The notes below the pieces were generated by a model. The model did no database searches. It had not been told where the DNA came from and was given only the letters and a program-made list of their open reading frames with translations. A DNA stretch of 37,841 nucleotides from positions 1 through 37,841 of the forward strand of contig VMTC01000076.1 of assembly GCA_013791765.1 (NCBI GenBank), in the 5' to 3' direction. Shown here piece after piece: positions 1 through 9,112 of this stretch; the stretch's first letter is position 1, and every line of letters starts with the position of its first letter. The stretch is from Rhodoferax sp. Lineage in GTDB: Bacteria; Pseudomonadota; Gammaproteobacteria; Burkholderiales; Burkholderiaceae_C. Position numbers and translations under genes: made by a program.

Positions 1-1
1 G

Positions 2-775
2 CACAGCCGCCTCCACGTCACGGCCCTGCGCGGGCTGAGCGATGTTTTAAAAGAAGATATTTTGGCCGGTGGCCCGCCCTATGCCCAGGTCGATCCTGAT
101 ACCTCCATCAACGTCAGTACCTGGGACGCCGCGCTGCGCGCTGCCGGTGCCGCGCTGGCGGCCACCGATGCGGTGATTGCGGGTGAACTTGAAAACGCCT
201 TTTGTGCCGTTCGTCCGCCCGGGCACCATGCCTGCCGCGACCAGGCCATGGGTTTCTGCTTCTTCAACAACGTCGCCATTGCCGCCAAGTACGCCCTGGA
301 GCGCCACGGCCTGAAGCGCGTCGCCATTGTCGATTTTGATGTGCACCACGGCAACGGCACCGAGGACATCGTGGCGGGCGACAAGCGTATTTTGATGGTC
401 AGCTTTTACCAATATCCGTTTTATCCTCTGGATCACGTCCACTCCAGTGCAGCCAATCTGGTGAATCTGCCGGTGCCAGCCTATACCAAGGGCATGGAGA
501 TCAGGGAGCTGATCGAAAGCACCTGGATGCCTCGGCTGGAGGCGTTTCGGCCGGAAATGATCTTCATCAGCGCCGGTTTCGATTCGCACCGGGAAGACGA
601 TATGGGCCAGCTCGGCCTGGTCGAGCAAGATTTTGTCTGGATCACGCATCGTCTCATGGACGTTGCCCGGCGCCACGGCAAGGGGCGCATCGTCTCCTGT
701 CTGGAAGGGGGCTATTCTTTGAGCGCACTGGCGCGCAGCGTGGAGGGACATATTCGAGTGCTGGCCGATGTCTGA
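2..775 (+). CDS. Histone deacetylase family protein (class II type), 5' end outside window
   Basis: Zinc hydrolase of the histone deacetylase / acetylpolyamine amidohydrolase superfamily. In bacteria these remove acetyl groups from polyamines or other amines and are cytosolic. The frame is open from base 2, so the start lies upstream. 257 residues are visible and roughly 50 are missing if the usual length of about 300 holds. Seen in order: RPPGHH with the active-site His pair, GFCFFNN, FDVHHGNGT with the Asp-x-His zinc ligands, SAGFDSH with the third zinc ligand, and EGGYS with the Tyr that stabilises the oxyanion. All catalytic residues are present. Its stop overlaps the start of the MscS gene by 8 bp, so the two are probably co-transcribed. 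The substrate cannot be told from sequence. Confidence 0.9.
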   Translation, partial: HSRLHVTALRGLSDVLKEDILAGGPPYAQVDPDTSINVSTWDAALRAAGAALAATDAVIAGELENAFCAVRPPGHHACRDQAMGFCFFNNVAIAAKYALERHGLKRVAIVDFDVHHGNGTEDIVAGDKRILMVSFYQYPFYPLDHVHSSAANLVNLPVPAYTKGMEIRELIESTWMPRLEAFRPEMIFISAGFDSHREDDMGQLGLVEQDFVWITHRLMDVARRHGKGRIVSCLEGGYSLSALARSVEGHIRVLADV

Positions 776-2051
776 TCCCGGCATCGCCGACCTGAATGCC
801 TGGTTCGCGGCGCTGACCCAAACCGGCGCACTGCTGGAACTCGGCGCGCTGGCGGCCAGTGCTGTGCTGGCCTGGTCTCTGACTTGGCTGGCGCGCCGGG
901 CACTCGGGACAAATCACGTCAATTCAATCTTGTTTGGAAGGCGCCTGGTCGACGGGGTGTTGTTCCCTTTGCTGCTGCTTTGCCTGGCTTACGCGGCGCA
1001 CGCGCTGATGGTGGGTCGGGTGCCCATGGCGGTTTTCAGAATTGCGCTGCCGGTGTTGATCTCCCTGGTGGTCATCCGGCTGGGGGTCAAAGTGCTGCAG
1101 GCGGCCTTCAGCGACACGCCGCTGGTGCGTCTGCTCGAGCGCAGCATTTCCTGGGTGGCATGGCTGGCCATGGTGATGTGGGTCAGTGGCCTGCTCCCGC
1201 TGGTGCTGGAGCAACTCGACCAGATCACCTGGAAAATGGGAGAGTCCAGGATGTCAGTACGCACCCTGATCGAGGGCGGCCTGACCGCGGGGGCCGTACT
1301 GATCTTGGCCCTGTGGATTTCAGCGGCCATCGAGACCCGCTTGCTGCGCTCGGCCAAGGGCGGCGAGTTGTCGCTGCGCATGGCAGCGAGCAACGCCACG
1401 CGCGCCTTGTTGATGTTTGTCGGCCTGTTGGTGGCGCTGTCCGCGGTGGGTATTGACTTGACCGCGCTGTCGGTGTTGGGCGGTGCCATTGGCGTGGGCG
1501 TGGGTTTTGGCCTGCAGAAGCTGGCAGCGAACTATGTCAGTGGCTTTGTCATTTTGGCCGAACGCAGCATGCGCATTGGTGACAACGTGCGCGTGGATAA
1601 TTTTGAGGGTGTCGTGATGCAAATCAATGCCCGTTACACCGTCATTCGCTCACTCGTTGGGCGCGAATCGATTGTGCCTAACGAGCTGTTGATTACCACC
1701 CGGGTCGAAAACCTGTCGCTGGCAGATTCGCGAGTCTGGCTCAACACCGTGGTGTCGGTCGGCTATGACAGCGATGTGGAGCAGGTGATGCACTTGCTCA
1801 AGCAGGCGGCCCTGAACCAGGCCCGGGTGCTGCGTGAACCGGTCCCTTCCGTGAACCTCGCGGCCTTTGGCGCTGATGGACTGGAATTCAAGCTTGGCTT
1901 CTGGATTGCAGACCCAGAGAACGGCAGTGACAACTTGAAGTCCTTGGTCAATCTGGACATACTTAAGGCATTGCGTGAAAACAAGATCGAGATTCCCTAT
2001 CCGCAGCGCGTCGTGCACCTGCCGGTGGTGGCAGCGAATCCAGGCTTGTAA
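768..2051 (+). CDS. MscS-family mechanosensitive ion channel
   Basis: Inner-membrane small-conductance mechanosensitive channel that releases osmolytes when membrane tension rises. The 427-residue protein has an N-terminal part with several hydrophobic helices (about residues 20–170). The MscS core follows: the Gly/Ala-rich pore helix (VLGGAIGVGVGFGLQK, about 237–252), then NYVSGFVIL and the beta domain with RIGDNVRVDNFEGVV and VPNELLITTRVENL. The C-terminal alpha/beta domain runs to the end. It is longer than E. coli MscS (286 aa) because of extra N-terminal membrane helices, like the YbdG/YnaI types. The ATG at 768 lies inside the end of the deacetylase gene, and a SirB1-like gene begins 25 bp downstream. 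Confidence 0.93.
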   Translation: MSDPGIADLNAWFAALTQTGALLELGALAASAVLAWSLTWLARRALGTNHVNSILFGRRLVDGVLFPLLLLCLAYAAHALMVGRVPMAVFRIALPVLISLVVIRLGVKVLQAAFSDTPLVRLLERSISWVAWLAMVMWVSGLLPLVLEQLDQITWKMGESRMSVRTLIEGGLTAGAVLILALWISAAIETRLLRSAKGGELSLRMAASNATRALLMFVGLLVALSAVGIDLTALSVLGGAIGVGVGFGLQKLAANYVSGFVILAERSMRIGDNVRVDNFEGVVMQINARYTVIRSLVGRESIVPNELLITTRVENLSLADSRVWLNTVVSVGYDSDVEQVMHLLKQAALNQARVLREPVPSVNLAAFGADGLEFKLGFWIADPENGSDNLKSLVNLDILKALRENKIEIPYPQRVVHLPVVAANPGL

Positions 2052-2076
2052 CCTTGCTTTGACCGAGGAGCTCTGC

Positions 2077-2928
2077 ATGACTTTATCGCTCGCTGTGCCT
2101 ACGCCGCTGGAGTACTTTGCATCGCTGGTGCACAGCGATACCGACTTTGCGCTGCTGGAGGCGGCGGCCTGCCTGGCCCAAGACGAATACCCGGAACTCG
2201 ACGTGCAACAAGTGCTGGGCGAGGTTGACCAACTGCTGGCACGACTGAAACAACGCATTGCGCGCGATGCGGGCCCCTTGCAGAAGCTGCGCGCCTTGCA
2301 CCAGTTCTTTTACCGTGATTTGGGATTTGCCGGCAACGTCAATCACTACTACGACCCTGACAACAGCTTTGTCAATGTGATTCTGCACACCCGCCGTGGC
2401 ATTCCGATCTCGCTGGCGGTGCTCTGGTTGGAATTGGCGCAAGGTCTGGGACTGGCCGCGCGCGGCGTCGGATTTCCCGGTCATTTCATGGTCAAGGTGA
2501 ATTTGCCCGAAGGCCAGGTCGTAATGGACCCGCTGGACGGCCAATCACTGACGCGCGAGGCGTTGGCTGAACGGCTGGAGCCCTACCGGCGGCGCAACGG
2601 CCTGATGGATGAATTTGAAGTGCCGCTGGGCTTGTACCTGCAGGTCAGCCCGCCGCGCGACATCATCGCCCGTATGCTGCATAACCTGAAAGAGATCCAT
2701 ACCAGCCAGGAGGACTGGCTGCGCCTGGTTGCAGTGCAAGACCGGCTCGTTGTTCTGTTACCGCAAGCTTGGGACGAATACCGGGATCGCGGCCTGGCCC
2801 ATGCCGAACTGGGCCACACCGGACGCGCCCTGGAAGACCTGGAGACCTACCTGGGCAACGCCGAACAAGGTGCCGACATGCCCGCCATTGCTCGGCGAGT
2901 CGTCGAGTTGCGGCGCGCCATCAGCTGA
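2077..2928 (+). CDS. SirB1-family protein (transglutaminase-like fold plus TPR-like tail)
   Basis: 283-residue cytosolic protein of the SirB1/YchA family, function unknown. Residues about 60–180 carry the transglutaminase-like core (RRGIPISLAVLWLELA, VGFPGHFMVKV, VMDPLDG). The position where a catalytic Cys would be expected is not Cys, and the only Cys in the protein is near residue 29, so transglutaminase activity is unlikely. The C-terminal third (LRLVAVQDRLVVLLP ... DRGLAHAELGHTGRALEDLETYL) is TPR-like. I chose ATG 2077 because GAGGAG at 2065–2070 sits 6 nt upstream. A longer in-frame start at 1975 would overlap mscS by 77 bp and has no such site. It ends the deacetylase–mscS run and converges on the MFS gene. 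Confidence 0.85.
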   Translation: MTLSLAVPTPLEYFASLVHSDTDFALLEAAACLAQDEYPELDVQQVLGEVDQLLARLKQRIARDAGPLQKLRALHQFFYRDLGFAGNVNHYYDPDNSFVNVILHTRRGIPISLAVLWLELAQGLGLAARGVGFPGHFMVKVNLPEGQVVMDPLDGQSLTREALAERLEPYRRRNGLMDEFEVPLGLYLQVSPPRDIIARMLHNLKEIHTSQEDWLRLVAVQDRLVVLLPQAWDEYRDRGLAHAELGHTGRALEDLETYLGNAEQGADMPAIARRVVELRRAIS

Positions 2929-2998
2929 TGCGTCGGGTGTATCAGCAGAGCCGTACTTCGGGGCCCACCTTGATCTTGGCCTGCCGCAGAGCAACACC

Positions 2999-4189
2999 TT
3001 AACGCGCCAAATCCTTCGGCCGCAGCACCAGCAACAGCAGCGCCAGCGCCGCAAAACCGATGCCAGCCATGAAGGTAGTTGATGCGCCCCAACTTTGCCA
3101 CAGCCAGCCCGCCAGCCCACTGGCGATCAGCATTGCCACGCCGCTGAGCAAGTTGAAAAAGCCGTAGCCGGTGCCGCGCAGGTCAGGCGGCGCCGTGTCG
3201 GCCACCATGGCCGCCAGCAGGCCTTGCGTCATGGCCATGTGCAGGCCCCACAACGCCACGCCCGCCCAGAACACAACGCCGCTGTTGCTATAAGCCAGCA
3301 GCAAGTCAGCGCTGATCAACAGCACGAGGCCCCAGCCCAGCAGCGAGGTGTGGCTTATCTTGTCGGCCAGCTTGCCAAAGGGGTAGGCGCAACCTGCATA
3401 GACGATGTTCATGCCGATCAGCACCAGCGGCGTCCAGGCCAGCGCCAAACCACCTTCCTGCGCACGCAGCACCAAAAAAGCCTCGCTGAAACGCGCCAGC
3501 GTGAACACCGCACCCACGCCCACCACCCACCAGTAGGCGGGGCTCAAGCGGGCCAGGTTGGCGCGGCTGATCGGGTTGAGGCGCTTAGGCTGAAGGGGCC
3601 GATCAGGCTCCTTGACGCCCCACACCAGCAGTGCCACGCACAGGAAGGCGGGCACGGTTGCCACCCAGAACACGGCGCGAAAGTCATCGTTCCACAGCAG
3701 CATGAAAACGACCGCCAACGTGGGCCCCAAGAACGCGCCCACAGTGTCAAGCGACTGGCGCAAACCAAAGGCGGCACCGCGCAGCTCGGGGGGCGCAATG
3801 TCGGCCACCAGCGCGTCACGCGGCGCACCCCGAATGCCTTTGCCGATGCGGTCCGCCAAACGGGCGGTGATGATCCAGCCGCTGGAGGTGGCGAGCGCAA
3901 AAAGGGGTTTGGAAAGAGCCCCCAGTCCGTAGCCCAGCACCGCCAGTGGCTTGCGCTTGCCCCAGTAGTCGCTCAAAGCGCCGGAGAATACCTTGACGAT
4001 CAGCGCAGTTGCCTCGGCCGCGCCTTCGATCAGCCCGACCACCAGCATGCTGAGCCCCAAGCTGGTGACCATGAAGACAGGCAACAGGCTGTGAATCAGT
4101 TCGCTCGAAACATCCATCAGCAAGCTGACAAAGCCCAGCGCCCAAATACTCTTGGGGATTCGCCTGAGCGTGGCGGTGCGTTGATTCAT
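2999..4189 (-). CDS. MFS transporter
   Basis: Major facilitator superfamily secondary transporter with twelve predicted hydrophobic segments over 396 residues, in the inner membrane. The loop between helices 2 and 3 reads GALSDYWGKRKP, a good match to the MFS motif A (GxLxDrxGrkr). After helix 4 come DRIGKGIRGAPRDALVAD and ELRGAAFGLRQSLDT. The second half repeats the pattern with GKLADKISH and DLRGTGYGFFNLLSG. This subgroup is often annotated simply as MFS transporter, and I cannot assign a substrate. It lies 71 bp downstream of purM on the same strand, with a dispersed repeat in the gap, and converges on the SirB1-like gene with 70 bp between. Confidence 0.88.
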   Translation of the reverse strand: MNQRTATLRRIPKSIWALGFVSLLMDVSSELIHSLLPVFMVTSLGLSMLVVGLIEGAAEATALIVKVFSGALSDYWGKRKPLAVLGYGLGALSKPLFALATSSGWIITARLADRIGKGIRGAPRDALVADIAPPELRGAAFGLRQSLDTVGAFLGPTLAVVFMLLWNDDFRAVFWVATVPAFLCVALLVWGVKEPDRPLQPKRLNPISRANLARLSPAYWWVVGVGAVFTLARFSEAFLVLRAQEGGLALAWTPLVLIGMNIVYAGCAYPFGKLADKISHTSLLGWGLVLLISADLLLAYSNSGVVFWAGVALWGLHMAMTQGLLAAMVADTAPPDLRGTGYGFFNLLSGVAMLIASGLAGWLWQSWGASTTFMAGIGFAALALLLLVLRPKDLAR

Positions 4190-4208
4190 GGTATTTTTTA
4201 GATAAAAA

Positions 4209-4255
4209 TAAGCGCTAGCCCTTATGAATTATGGGTGAGTAGCTATCAAATTTTA
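4209..4255 (+). repeat. Dispersed short repeat, copy 1 (purM–MFS gap)
   Basis: Copy of the family with a left block (gcgctagccc), a variable middle of 15–20 nt and a right block (agtagctatcaaatt). It is AT-rich at both flanks and lies wholly between genes. Eight further copies occur in this window (see findings). Confidence 0.75.
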
Positions 4256-4260
4256 TCTAT

Positions 4261-5310
4261 TCAGCGCACCAGCACCGCAGCGCCGTCACCACGCTCGGCG
4301 ATCACACCTATGGCATAGACCGTCTCACCCGCCGCGCGCAACGTGGCCGCGCAGGCGCCAGCTTGCGCCGCCTCAATCACCACGACCATGCCAATACCGT
4401 TATTGAAGGTGCGATTCATCTCGAAGTCGTCAATGCCTGCTGTGGCTTGCAGCCAGGCAAACAACTCGGTTTGCGGCCAGCTGCCCTTCGTCAAATGCGC
4501 CGCGGTGCCCTCTGGCAGCACGCGGGGAATATTCTCCAGCAAACCGCCCCCGGTGATATGGGCCAGCGCCTTGACCGGGTGAGCCGTCAACGCGGCCAGT
4601 ACATTCTTGACGTACAGGCGTGTGGGTTCCATCAGCGCTTGCTTGAACGGCTTGCCGTCCAGCGTGGCCGGGGCATTGGCACCCGCGCGTTCAATGCACT
4701 TGCGCACCAGGCTGAAGCCGTTGGAGTGCACGCCGCTGGATGCTAAACCCAGCACCACATCGCCGGGCTCGATATCAGCGCCGGTCAAAATTTTGGACTT
4801 TTCGACGGCGCCCACGCAAAAACCCGCCAAGTCGTACTCGCCCGCCGGGTACATGCCGGGCATTTCGGCGGTTTCACCGCCAATCAAGGCACAGCCGGAG
4901 AGCTCACAGCCCTTGGCAACGCCCCCGACCACGGCGGCGGCCGTGTCCACATCGAGCTTGCCGCAGGCAAAGTAGTCCAGAAAAAACAGCGGCTCTGCCC
5001 CCTGCACCAGTACGTCATTGACGCTCATCGCGACCAGGTCAATACCAACGGTGTCGTGCATATTCCACTCAAACGCCAGCTTGAGCTTGGTGCCGACACC
5101 GTCGGTCCCGCTCACCAGCACCGGTTTTTTGTAGCGCTTGGGTACTTCAAACAGCGCGCCAAAGCCGCCAATACCGGCCAAAACGCCTTCACGCATGGTC
5201 TTTTTGGCCAGGGGTTTGATGCGCTCAATGAGGGCGTCCCCGGCGTCGATGTCAACACCCGCGTCTTTGTAGGAAAGGGGGGAAGCAGAGGAAACGTTTT
5301 TTTGGGTCAT
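4261..5310 (-). CDS. purM: Phosphoribosylformylglycinamidine cyclo-ligase (AIR synthetase)
   Basis: PurM closes the imidazole ring of FGAM with ATP to give AIR, step five of de novo purine synthesis, in the cytosol. The 349 residues match the usual length (about 345). Characteristic segments in order: [11 protein letters not shown] at the N terminus, [69 protein letters not shown] and [11 protein letters not shown] placed the start at the ATG at 5310 (MTQKNV). An open frame continues 45 codons further upstream, but that extension has no PurM character. The gene is divergent from hda with 240 bp between, and the MFS gene follows downstream. Confidence 0.96.
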   Translation of the reverse strand: MTQKNVSSASPLSYKDAGVDIDAGDALIERIKPLAKKTMREGVLAGIGGFGALFEVPKRYKKPVLVSGTDGVGTKLKLAFEWNMHDTVGIDLVAMSVNDVLVQGAEPLFFLDYFACGKLDVDTAAAVVGGVAKGCELSGCALIGGETAEMPGMYPAGEYDLAGFCVGAVEKSKILTGADIEPGDVVLGLASSGVHSNGFSLVRKCIERAGANAPATLDGKPFKQALMEPTRLYVKNVLAALTAHPVKALAHITGGGLLENIPRVLPEGTAAHLTKGSWPQTELFAWLQATAGIDDFEMNRTFNNGIGMVVVIEAAQAGACAATLRAAGETVYAIGVIAERGDGAAVLVR

Positions 5311-5550
5311 GAAAGATGCCTTGAAAAATGCGCAGGCAGGGCGCGTGCCAGCATGTCTTGGGGTGGAAAAAGGCGCGAGCCGGGAGCCCGATAGAATTTG
5401 GCCAGATTTTAGTGCGACAGAGCCGGCCCAACCGGTGGCCCTCACTGAAAGTTGCCTGCGGCTTGACCCGAACTCCGTTCAAGGGCTTGTCCTTGAGAAT
5501 CGCCACACGCCTTTTACACCGATGCACCAGAGAGAGCCCGCCGAAACTGC

Positions 5551-6237
5551 ATGAAACAAATTGCCCTGGATATTGGCCTGGCGACTGGCCCCACGTTGAG
5601 CAGTTTTTTTGCCGGTCCCAATGAGGCGGCGTTGCGACACCTGCAGATTTGGGTCGGAGATGGCGCCAGCGCCTCGCTGCGATCACCCGTGCCGACTTAC
5701 CTCTTTGGCCCGGGTGGGAGCGGCAAGACGCATTTGCTCAGAGCGGTACAGGCGGCCTTGCAGGAGCAGGGCGCCAGCGTCGGCTGGCTTGACGCCAGTG
5801 TGCAGCAGCCGCCCGAGTTTGACGAGCGCTGGCGCGCCGTGCTGATGGACGAGGTGCATTTTTACAATCCGGTGCAGCAGCAGGCGGCGTTCAACTGGTT
5901 CATCAATGCGCAAACCTGGCAGCGCGCCGTAGTGGCGGCCGGGGAGCTGCCCCCCACGGAGCTGAAGTTGCGCGATGACCTGCGCACCCGGCTCGGTTGG
6001 GGCCATGTGTTTCAGCTGCAATTGCTCGGTGAGACCGAGCGACGCGCCGTTTTACGGCAGGCAGCGGATGCGCGCGGGGTGGTGTTGAGTGACGAGGTGA
6101 TGGACTTCATGTTGACGCGTTTCAGCCGGGACCTGGGCAACCTGATGGAGCTGCTGGAGCTGATTGATGGCTATGCGCTGCAAACGAAGCGGGCAATTAC
6201 GATTCCGCTGATCAAAACGATGATGGACAACACCTGA
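5551..6237 (+). CDS. hda: DnaA regulatory inactivator Hda
   Basis: AAA+ protein related to DnaA. With the DNA-loaded sliding clamp it stimulates hydrolysis of DnaA-bound ATP and so prevents re-initiation of replication. The 228 residues show a Walker A motif (GPGGSGKTH, residues 53–61) and a Walker B-like VLMDEVHF. The N-terminal QIALDI (residues 3–8) resembles the short clamp-binding motif known at this position in Hda. The C-terminal AAA+ lid holds FSRDLGNLMELLELID, which fits the Hda/DnaA lid. It is divergent from purM, with a HAD hydrolase gene 14 bp downstream, the order I know from Burkholderiales. Confidence 0.93.
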   Translation: MKQIALDIGLATGPTLSSFFAGPNEAALRHLQIWVGDGASASLRSPVPTYLFGPGGSGKTHLLRAVQAALQEQGASVGWLDASVQQPPEFDERWRAVLMDEVHFYNPVQQQAAFNWFINAQTWQRAVVAAGELPPTELKLRDDLRTRLGWGHVFQLQLLGETERRAVLRQAADARGVVLSDEVMDFMLTRFSRDLGNLMELLELIDGYALQTKRAITIPLIKTMMDNT

Positions 6238-6251
6238 CTGACAATCACCCC

Positions 6252-6926
6252 ATGAAGCTGACCCTGTTTGACCTTGACCACACCTTGCTGCCGATCGACT
6301 CCGACCATGCCTGGGGTGTCTTTACCAGCACCCTCGGCTGGACCGACCCGGTCGATTTCAATCAACGCAACGACGAATTCTTTGCCCATTACCAGGCGGG
6401 CACGCTTGATATTCGCGCGTATGTGCGCTTTGCCACCGCCGCACTGCGTGAGCAGGGGGCGATCAAGGCGCAAGCGGCGCATGTTCAATTCATGCAAGCT
6501 GTGGTTGGCCCTGCCATCAAGCAGCAGGCCTTGGCACTGCTGCGCCAGCACCAGCAGGCCGGCGACGCGGTGCTGATCGTGACGGCCACCAATGACTTTG
6601 TGACGCGCCCCATTGCGCAGGCGCTGGGCGTTGACGAGTTGATTGCAACGCAGTTGGCGGTTGACACGGCGCCGGGCGGCAGCGGCTGGATCACAGGAGA
6701 AATAGTGGGGGTGCCTTCGTTTCGCGAAGGCAAAATCACGCGGGTGACGCAGTGGCTGGCAAGCCGCCAATTGGACTGGTCTGATGTGGAGACGACTTTT
6801 TACAGTGACTCCATGAACGATTTGAGCCTGCTGGAGCGTGTCATTCACCCCGTGGCCACCAACCCGGATGCGCCTTTGCGAGCCCTGGCCCAGGCGCGCG
6901 GATGGCGCATACTTGATCTGTTTTAG
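6252..6926 (+). CDS. HAD-IB family hydrolase (phosphoserine phosphatase-like)
   Basis: Cytosolic HAD-superfamily phosphohydrolase of 224 residues. Motif I is FDLDHTLLP with the nucleophile Asp and the second Asp. Motif II is the IVTATN segment, and motif III/IV is FYSDSMNDLSLLE near the C terminus. The helical cap between motifs I and II is the kind found in SerB-like and CicA-like members (subfamily IB). The substrate is not determined by sequence, and a true SerB is usually longer. It sits between hda (14 bp upstream) and pcnB (13 bp downstream), apparently in one transcript. Homologues at this position are common in Burkholderiales. Confidence 0.88.
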   Translation: MKLTLFDLDHTLLPIDSDHAWGVFTSTLGWTDPVDFNQRNDEFFAHYQAGTLDIRAYVRFATAALREQGAIKAQAAHVQFMQAVVGPAIKQQALALLRQHQQAGDAVLIVTATNDFVTRPIAQALGVDELIATQLAVDTAPGGSGWITGEIVGVPSFREGKITRVTQWLASRQLDWSDVETTFYSDSMNDLSLLERVIHPVATNPDAPLRALAQARGWRILDLF

Positions 6927-6939
6927 TGTGTAGGGACTT

Positions 6940-8571
6940 ATGATTAAAAAATTTATTGATCGCTTGCTCGGAAAATCTCCGGCCAAAAGCAAAAAACTCC
7001 AATTTGGCAAGCGCGAAGAAGTCGGCCCCGCGTTGCACGGGATCGATCCGAAGCTGGTTGACGAGCGCGCGCTCAACGTGGTGCGTACCCTTAAACATGC
7101 CGGCTTCGAGGCCTATATCGTCGGCGGCGCCGTGCGCGACCTGATGGTCGGCCTGGCACCCAAAGACTTTGACGTGGCCACCAACGCCACCCCTGAGCAG
7201 GTCAAGGGCCTGTTTCGGCGTGCCTTCATCATCGGACGGCGTTTTCGCATCGTGCACGTGGTGTATGGGCGCGGGCGCGAGCATGAGGTGATTGAAGTCT
7301 CCACTTTCCGCGCCTACATGGACAACGCGGCGGCCGAGCAGGTGGCTGGCAACGAGAAAACCAGCAAAAGCGAGCTCGCCGGCATGAAGCACGCGGTCGA
7401 CTCCACCGGCCGTGTGCTGCGCGACAACGTCTGGGGCCCGCAAGAAGAAGACGCGGTGCGGCGCGACTTCACCATCAACGCCATGTACTACGACCCCGAG
7501 ACGCAAATCGTGGTCGACTACCACCATGGCATCAAGGATTCCAAGAACCGGGTGATCCGCATGATTGGTGAGCCGGCCACGCGCTACCGCGAAGACCCGG
7601 TGCGCATCATCCGCGCTGTGCGTTTTGCCGCCAAGCTCAGTAACTTGGGTTTCAAGTTGGAGGCCAAAACGGCCGCACCGCTGATCAAGTCGCAAGAGCT
7701 GTTGGCCGAGGTGCCGCAGAGCCGCTTGTTTGATGAAATGCTCAAGCTGCTGCAAACCGGCCATTCCCTGGCCTCGATCGAGCAGCTCAAGGCGCTGGGC
7801 ATGGCGCGCGGCATTTATCCGTTGCTTGACGTGGTGGTGCAGCGCGCAGATCATGCCTTCGTCAAAGCCGCCTTGCGCGACACCGACCGCCGCGTGAACG
7901 AAGGCAAGCCAGTGGTGGCGAGCTTCCTGCTGGCTTGCGTGTTGTGGTCCGATGTGCGCGACGGCTGGGCCAAACGCATCAATGAGCGCCAGCATGCGCA
8001 TCCAGCGCTGCAAGATGCGATTGACGATGTGTTCAATGCCCATATTGGCGATGTGTCGGGCCGTGGAAAATTGGGCGGCGACATGCGCGAAATGTGGATG
8101 ATGCAACCCCGCTTCGAGAAGCGCGTGGGCAGCGCGCCTTTTGGTTTGACCGAGCAGCCGCGTTTTCGTGCGGCCTTTGACTTTATGCGCCTGCGTGCTG
8201 AAACCGGCGAGATCGAGGAGGTTCTGGCCGACTGGTGGCAGGAGTTCAGCCTGGCCGATGACAACCTGCGCCAAGACATGGTGGACCAAGTGCGTGAAGA
8301 GCAGCAGCAACAGCGCCAGCGTGCACCGCGCGTGCACAAGGCGCCCACTGCCCGTGATGCGGCGCAATCGGCGCAATCTGCACCCTCCGGGCTGCGTGAT
8401 TCGGCGTCCGATGGCCATGATGACCGCGCCCGCCCGCAGGCCGCTGCTGATGCGCCGCAAGATGAAGCTGCCAGCTTGTCTGACGCTGATGCCCCTAAGA
8501 AGCGCCGTCGCCGCCGTCGCAGCACGGGCCCCAGAATGGGTGGCGAACAGGCACCGGACGCTGGCGTTTGA
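6940..8571 (+). CDS. pcnB: Poly(A) polymerase I
   Basis: Adds 3' poly(A) tails to RNA, promoting its decay, and controls copy number of ColE1-type plasmids. Class II nucleotidyltransferase fold: GGAVRD (residues 62–67) and the catalytic pair DFD (Asp76, Asp78) are followed by VRRDFTINAMYYD and RYREDPVRIIRAVRFAAKL. This set separates poly(A) polymerase/CCA enzymes from other families, and RRFRIVHV fits the PcnB branch. The 543 residues include a long low-complexity tail with an Asp/Ala/Gln stretch and a final block of Lys/Arg (KKRRRRRR), presumably for RNA contact. The stop overlaps the likely TTG start of folK. Confidence 0.95.
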   Translation: MIKKFIDRLLGKSPAKSKKLQFGKREEVGPALHGIDPKLVDERALNVVRTLKHAGFEAYIVGGAVRDLMVGLAPKDFDVATNATPEQVKGLFRRAFIIGRRFRIVHVVYGRGREHEVIEVSTFRAYMDNAAAEQVAGNEKTSKSELAGMKHAVDSTGRVLRDNVWGPQEEDAVRRDFTINAMYYDPETQIVVDYHHGIKDSKNRVIRMIGEPATRYREDPVRIIRAVRFAAKLSNLGFKLEAKTAAPLIKSQELLAEVPQSRLFDEMLKLLQTGHSLASIEQLKALGMARGIYPLLDVVVQRADHAFVKAALRDTDRRVNEGKPVVASFLLACVLWSDVRDGWAKRINERQHAHPALQDAIDDVFNAHIGDVSGRGKLGGDMREMWMMQPRFEKRVGSAPFGLTEQPRFRAAFDFMRLRAETGEIEEVLADWWQEFSLADDNLRQDMVDQVREEQQQQRQRAPRVHKAPTARDAAQSAQSAPSGLRDSASDGHDDRARPQAAADAPQDEAASLSDADAPKKRRRRRRSTGPRMGGEQAPDAGV

Positions 8572-9044
8572 ATGCATCGGCGCGGCCTGCGGTGACCGCC
8601 TATGTGGCGCTGGGTGCCAATTTGGGTGATCCGCAGGCAACCCTCCTGACGGCGATGAATGACCTGGCGCTGATCGAAGGGGTTAGCCTGATCAAGCGCT
8701 CATCCCTGTACCAAACTGCGCCAGTGGACGCCAGCGGCCCGGATTATGTCAATGCCGTGGTTGAGCTCCAAACGACGTTGACTGCACCCGCATTGCTGGC
8801 GCAGCTGCAGGCGCTGGAGCAAGGTGCCGGGCGCCAGCGCTCTTTTCACAACGCGCCGCGCACCCTGGATCTGGACCTGTTGACCTATGGCGATGGATAC
8901 ATCAGCAGCGCGGCGTTGACCATGCCGCACCCGCGCATGGGTGAGCGCGCTTTTGTGCTGGTGCCACTTGCTGAAATTGCGCCGCAGGCTGTGACTGCCG
9001 CGCAATTGCTGGCGGTGCAAAGTCAGTCGATTGAACGACTCTGA
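8568..9044 (+). CDS. folK: 2-amino-4-hydroxy-6-hydroxymethyldihydropteridine pyrophosphokinase
   Basis: Transfers pyrophosphate from ATP to hydroxymethyl-dihydropterin in folate synthesis. Seen: [12 protein letters not shown] at the N terminus, SSLYQTAPV, the binding motif [11 protein letters not shown] with its Asp pair, and the C-terminal [21 protein letters not shown]. All are hallmarks of FolK. The length (158 aa) is normal. The start is uncertain because no ATG is in frame. TTG at 8568 overlaps the pcnB stop (TTGA). GTG at 8592, eight codons later, would give VTAYVALG and is the other option. Neither has a strong ribosome site, so translation may depend on coupling to pcnB. Confidence 0.93.
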   Translation: MNASARPAVTAYVALGANLGDPQATLLTAMNDLALIEGVSLIKRSSLYQTAPVDASGPDYVNAVVELQTTLTAPALLAQLQALEQGAGRQRSFHNAPRTLDLDLLTYGDGYISSAALTMPHPRMGERAFVLVPLAEIAPQAVTAAQLLAVQSQSIERL

Positions 9045-9112
9045 CAGGCTGGGGTCAAAAAACAACTTGCTATCGTAAGATGGCTGCGACAAATGACTAT
9101 TGGAGATACGCT

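Noticed and set aside
3095-4201. Open plus-strand frame of 368 codons opposite the MFS gene
   Set aside because: The composition (Gln/His/Arg-rich) is that of a complementary frame of a membrane protein; no family features.
5311-5550. Promoters or a riboswitch in the purM–hda divergent gap
   Set aside because: Several TTGACC/TAAAAT-like hexamers exist, but none with proper spacing on either strand, and I see no purine-riboswitch core.
6841-8640. Open minus-strand frame of 599 codons opposite pcnB
   Set aside because: It is fully antisense to a clear pcnB gene, rich in His/Arg/Ala as expected of a shadow frame in high-GC DNA, and has no domain pattern or ribosome site.
9045-9112. Possible sigma28 (flagellar) promoter before the chemoreceptor
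   Set aside because: A TCAA-like box and a GTAAG segment are present, but the match to the FliA consensus and spacing is too weak to claim.
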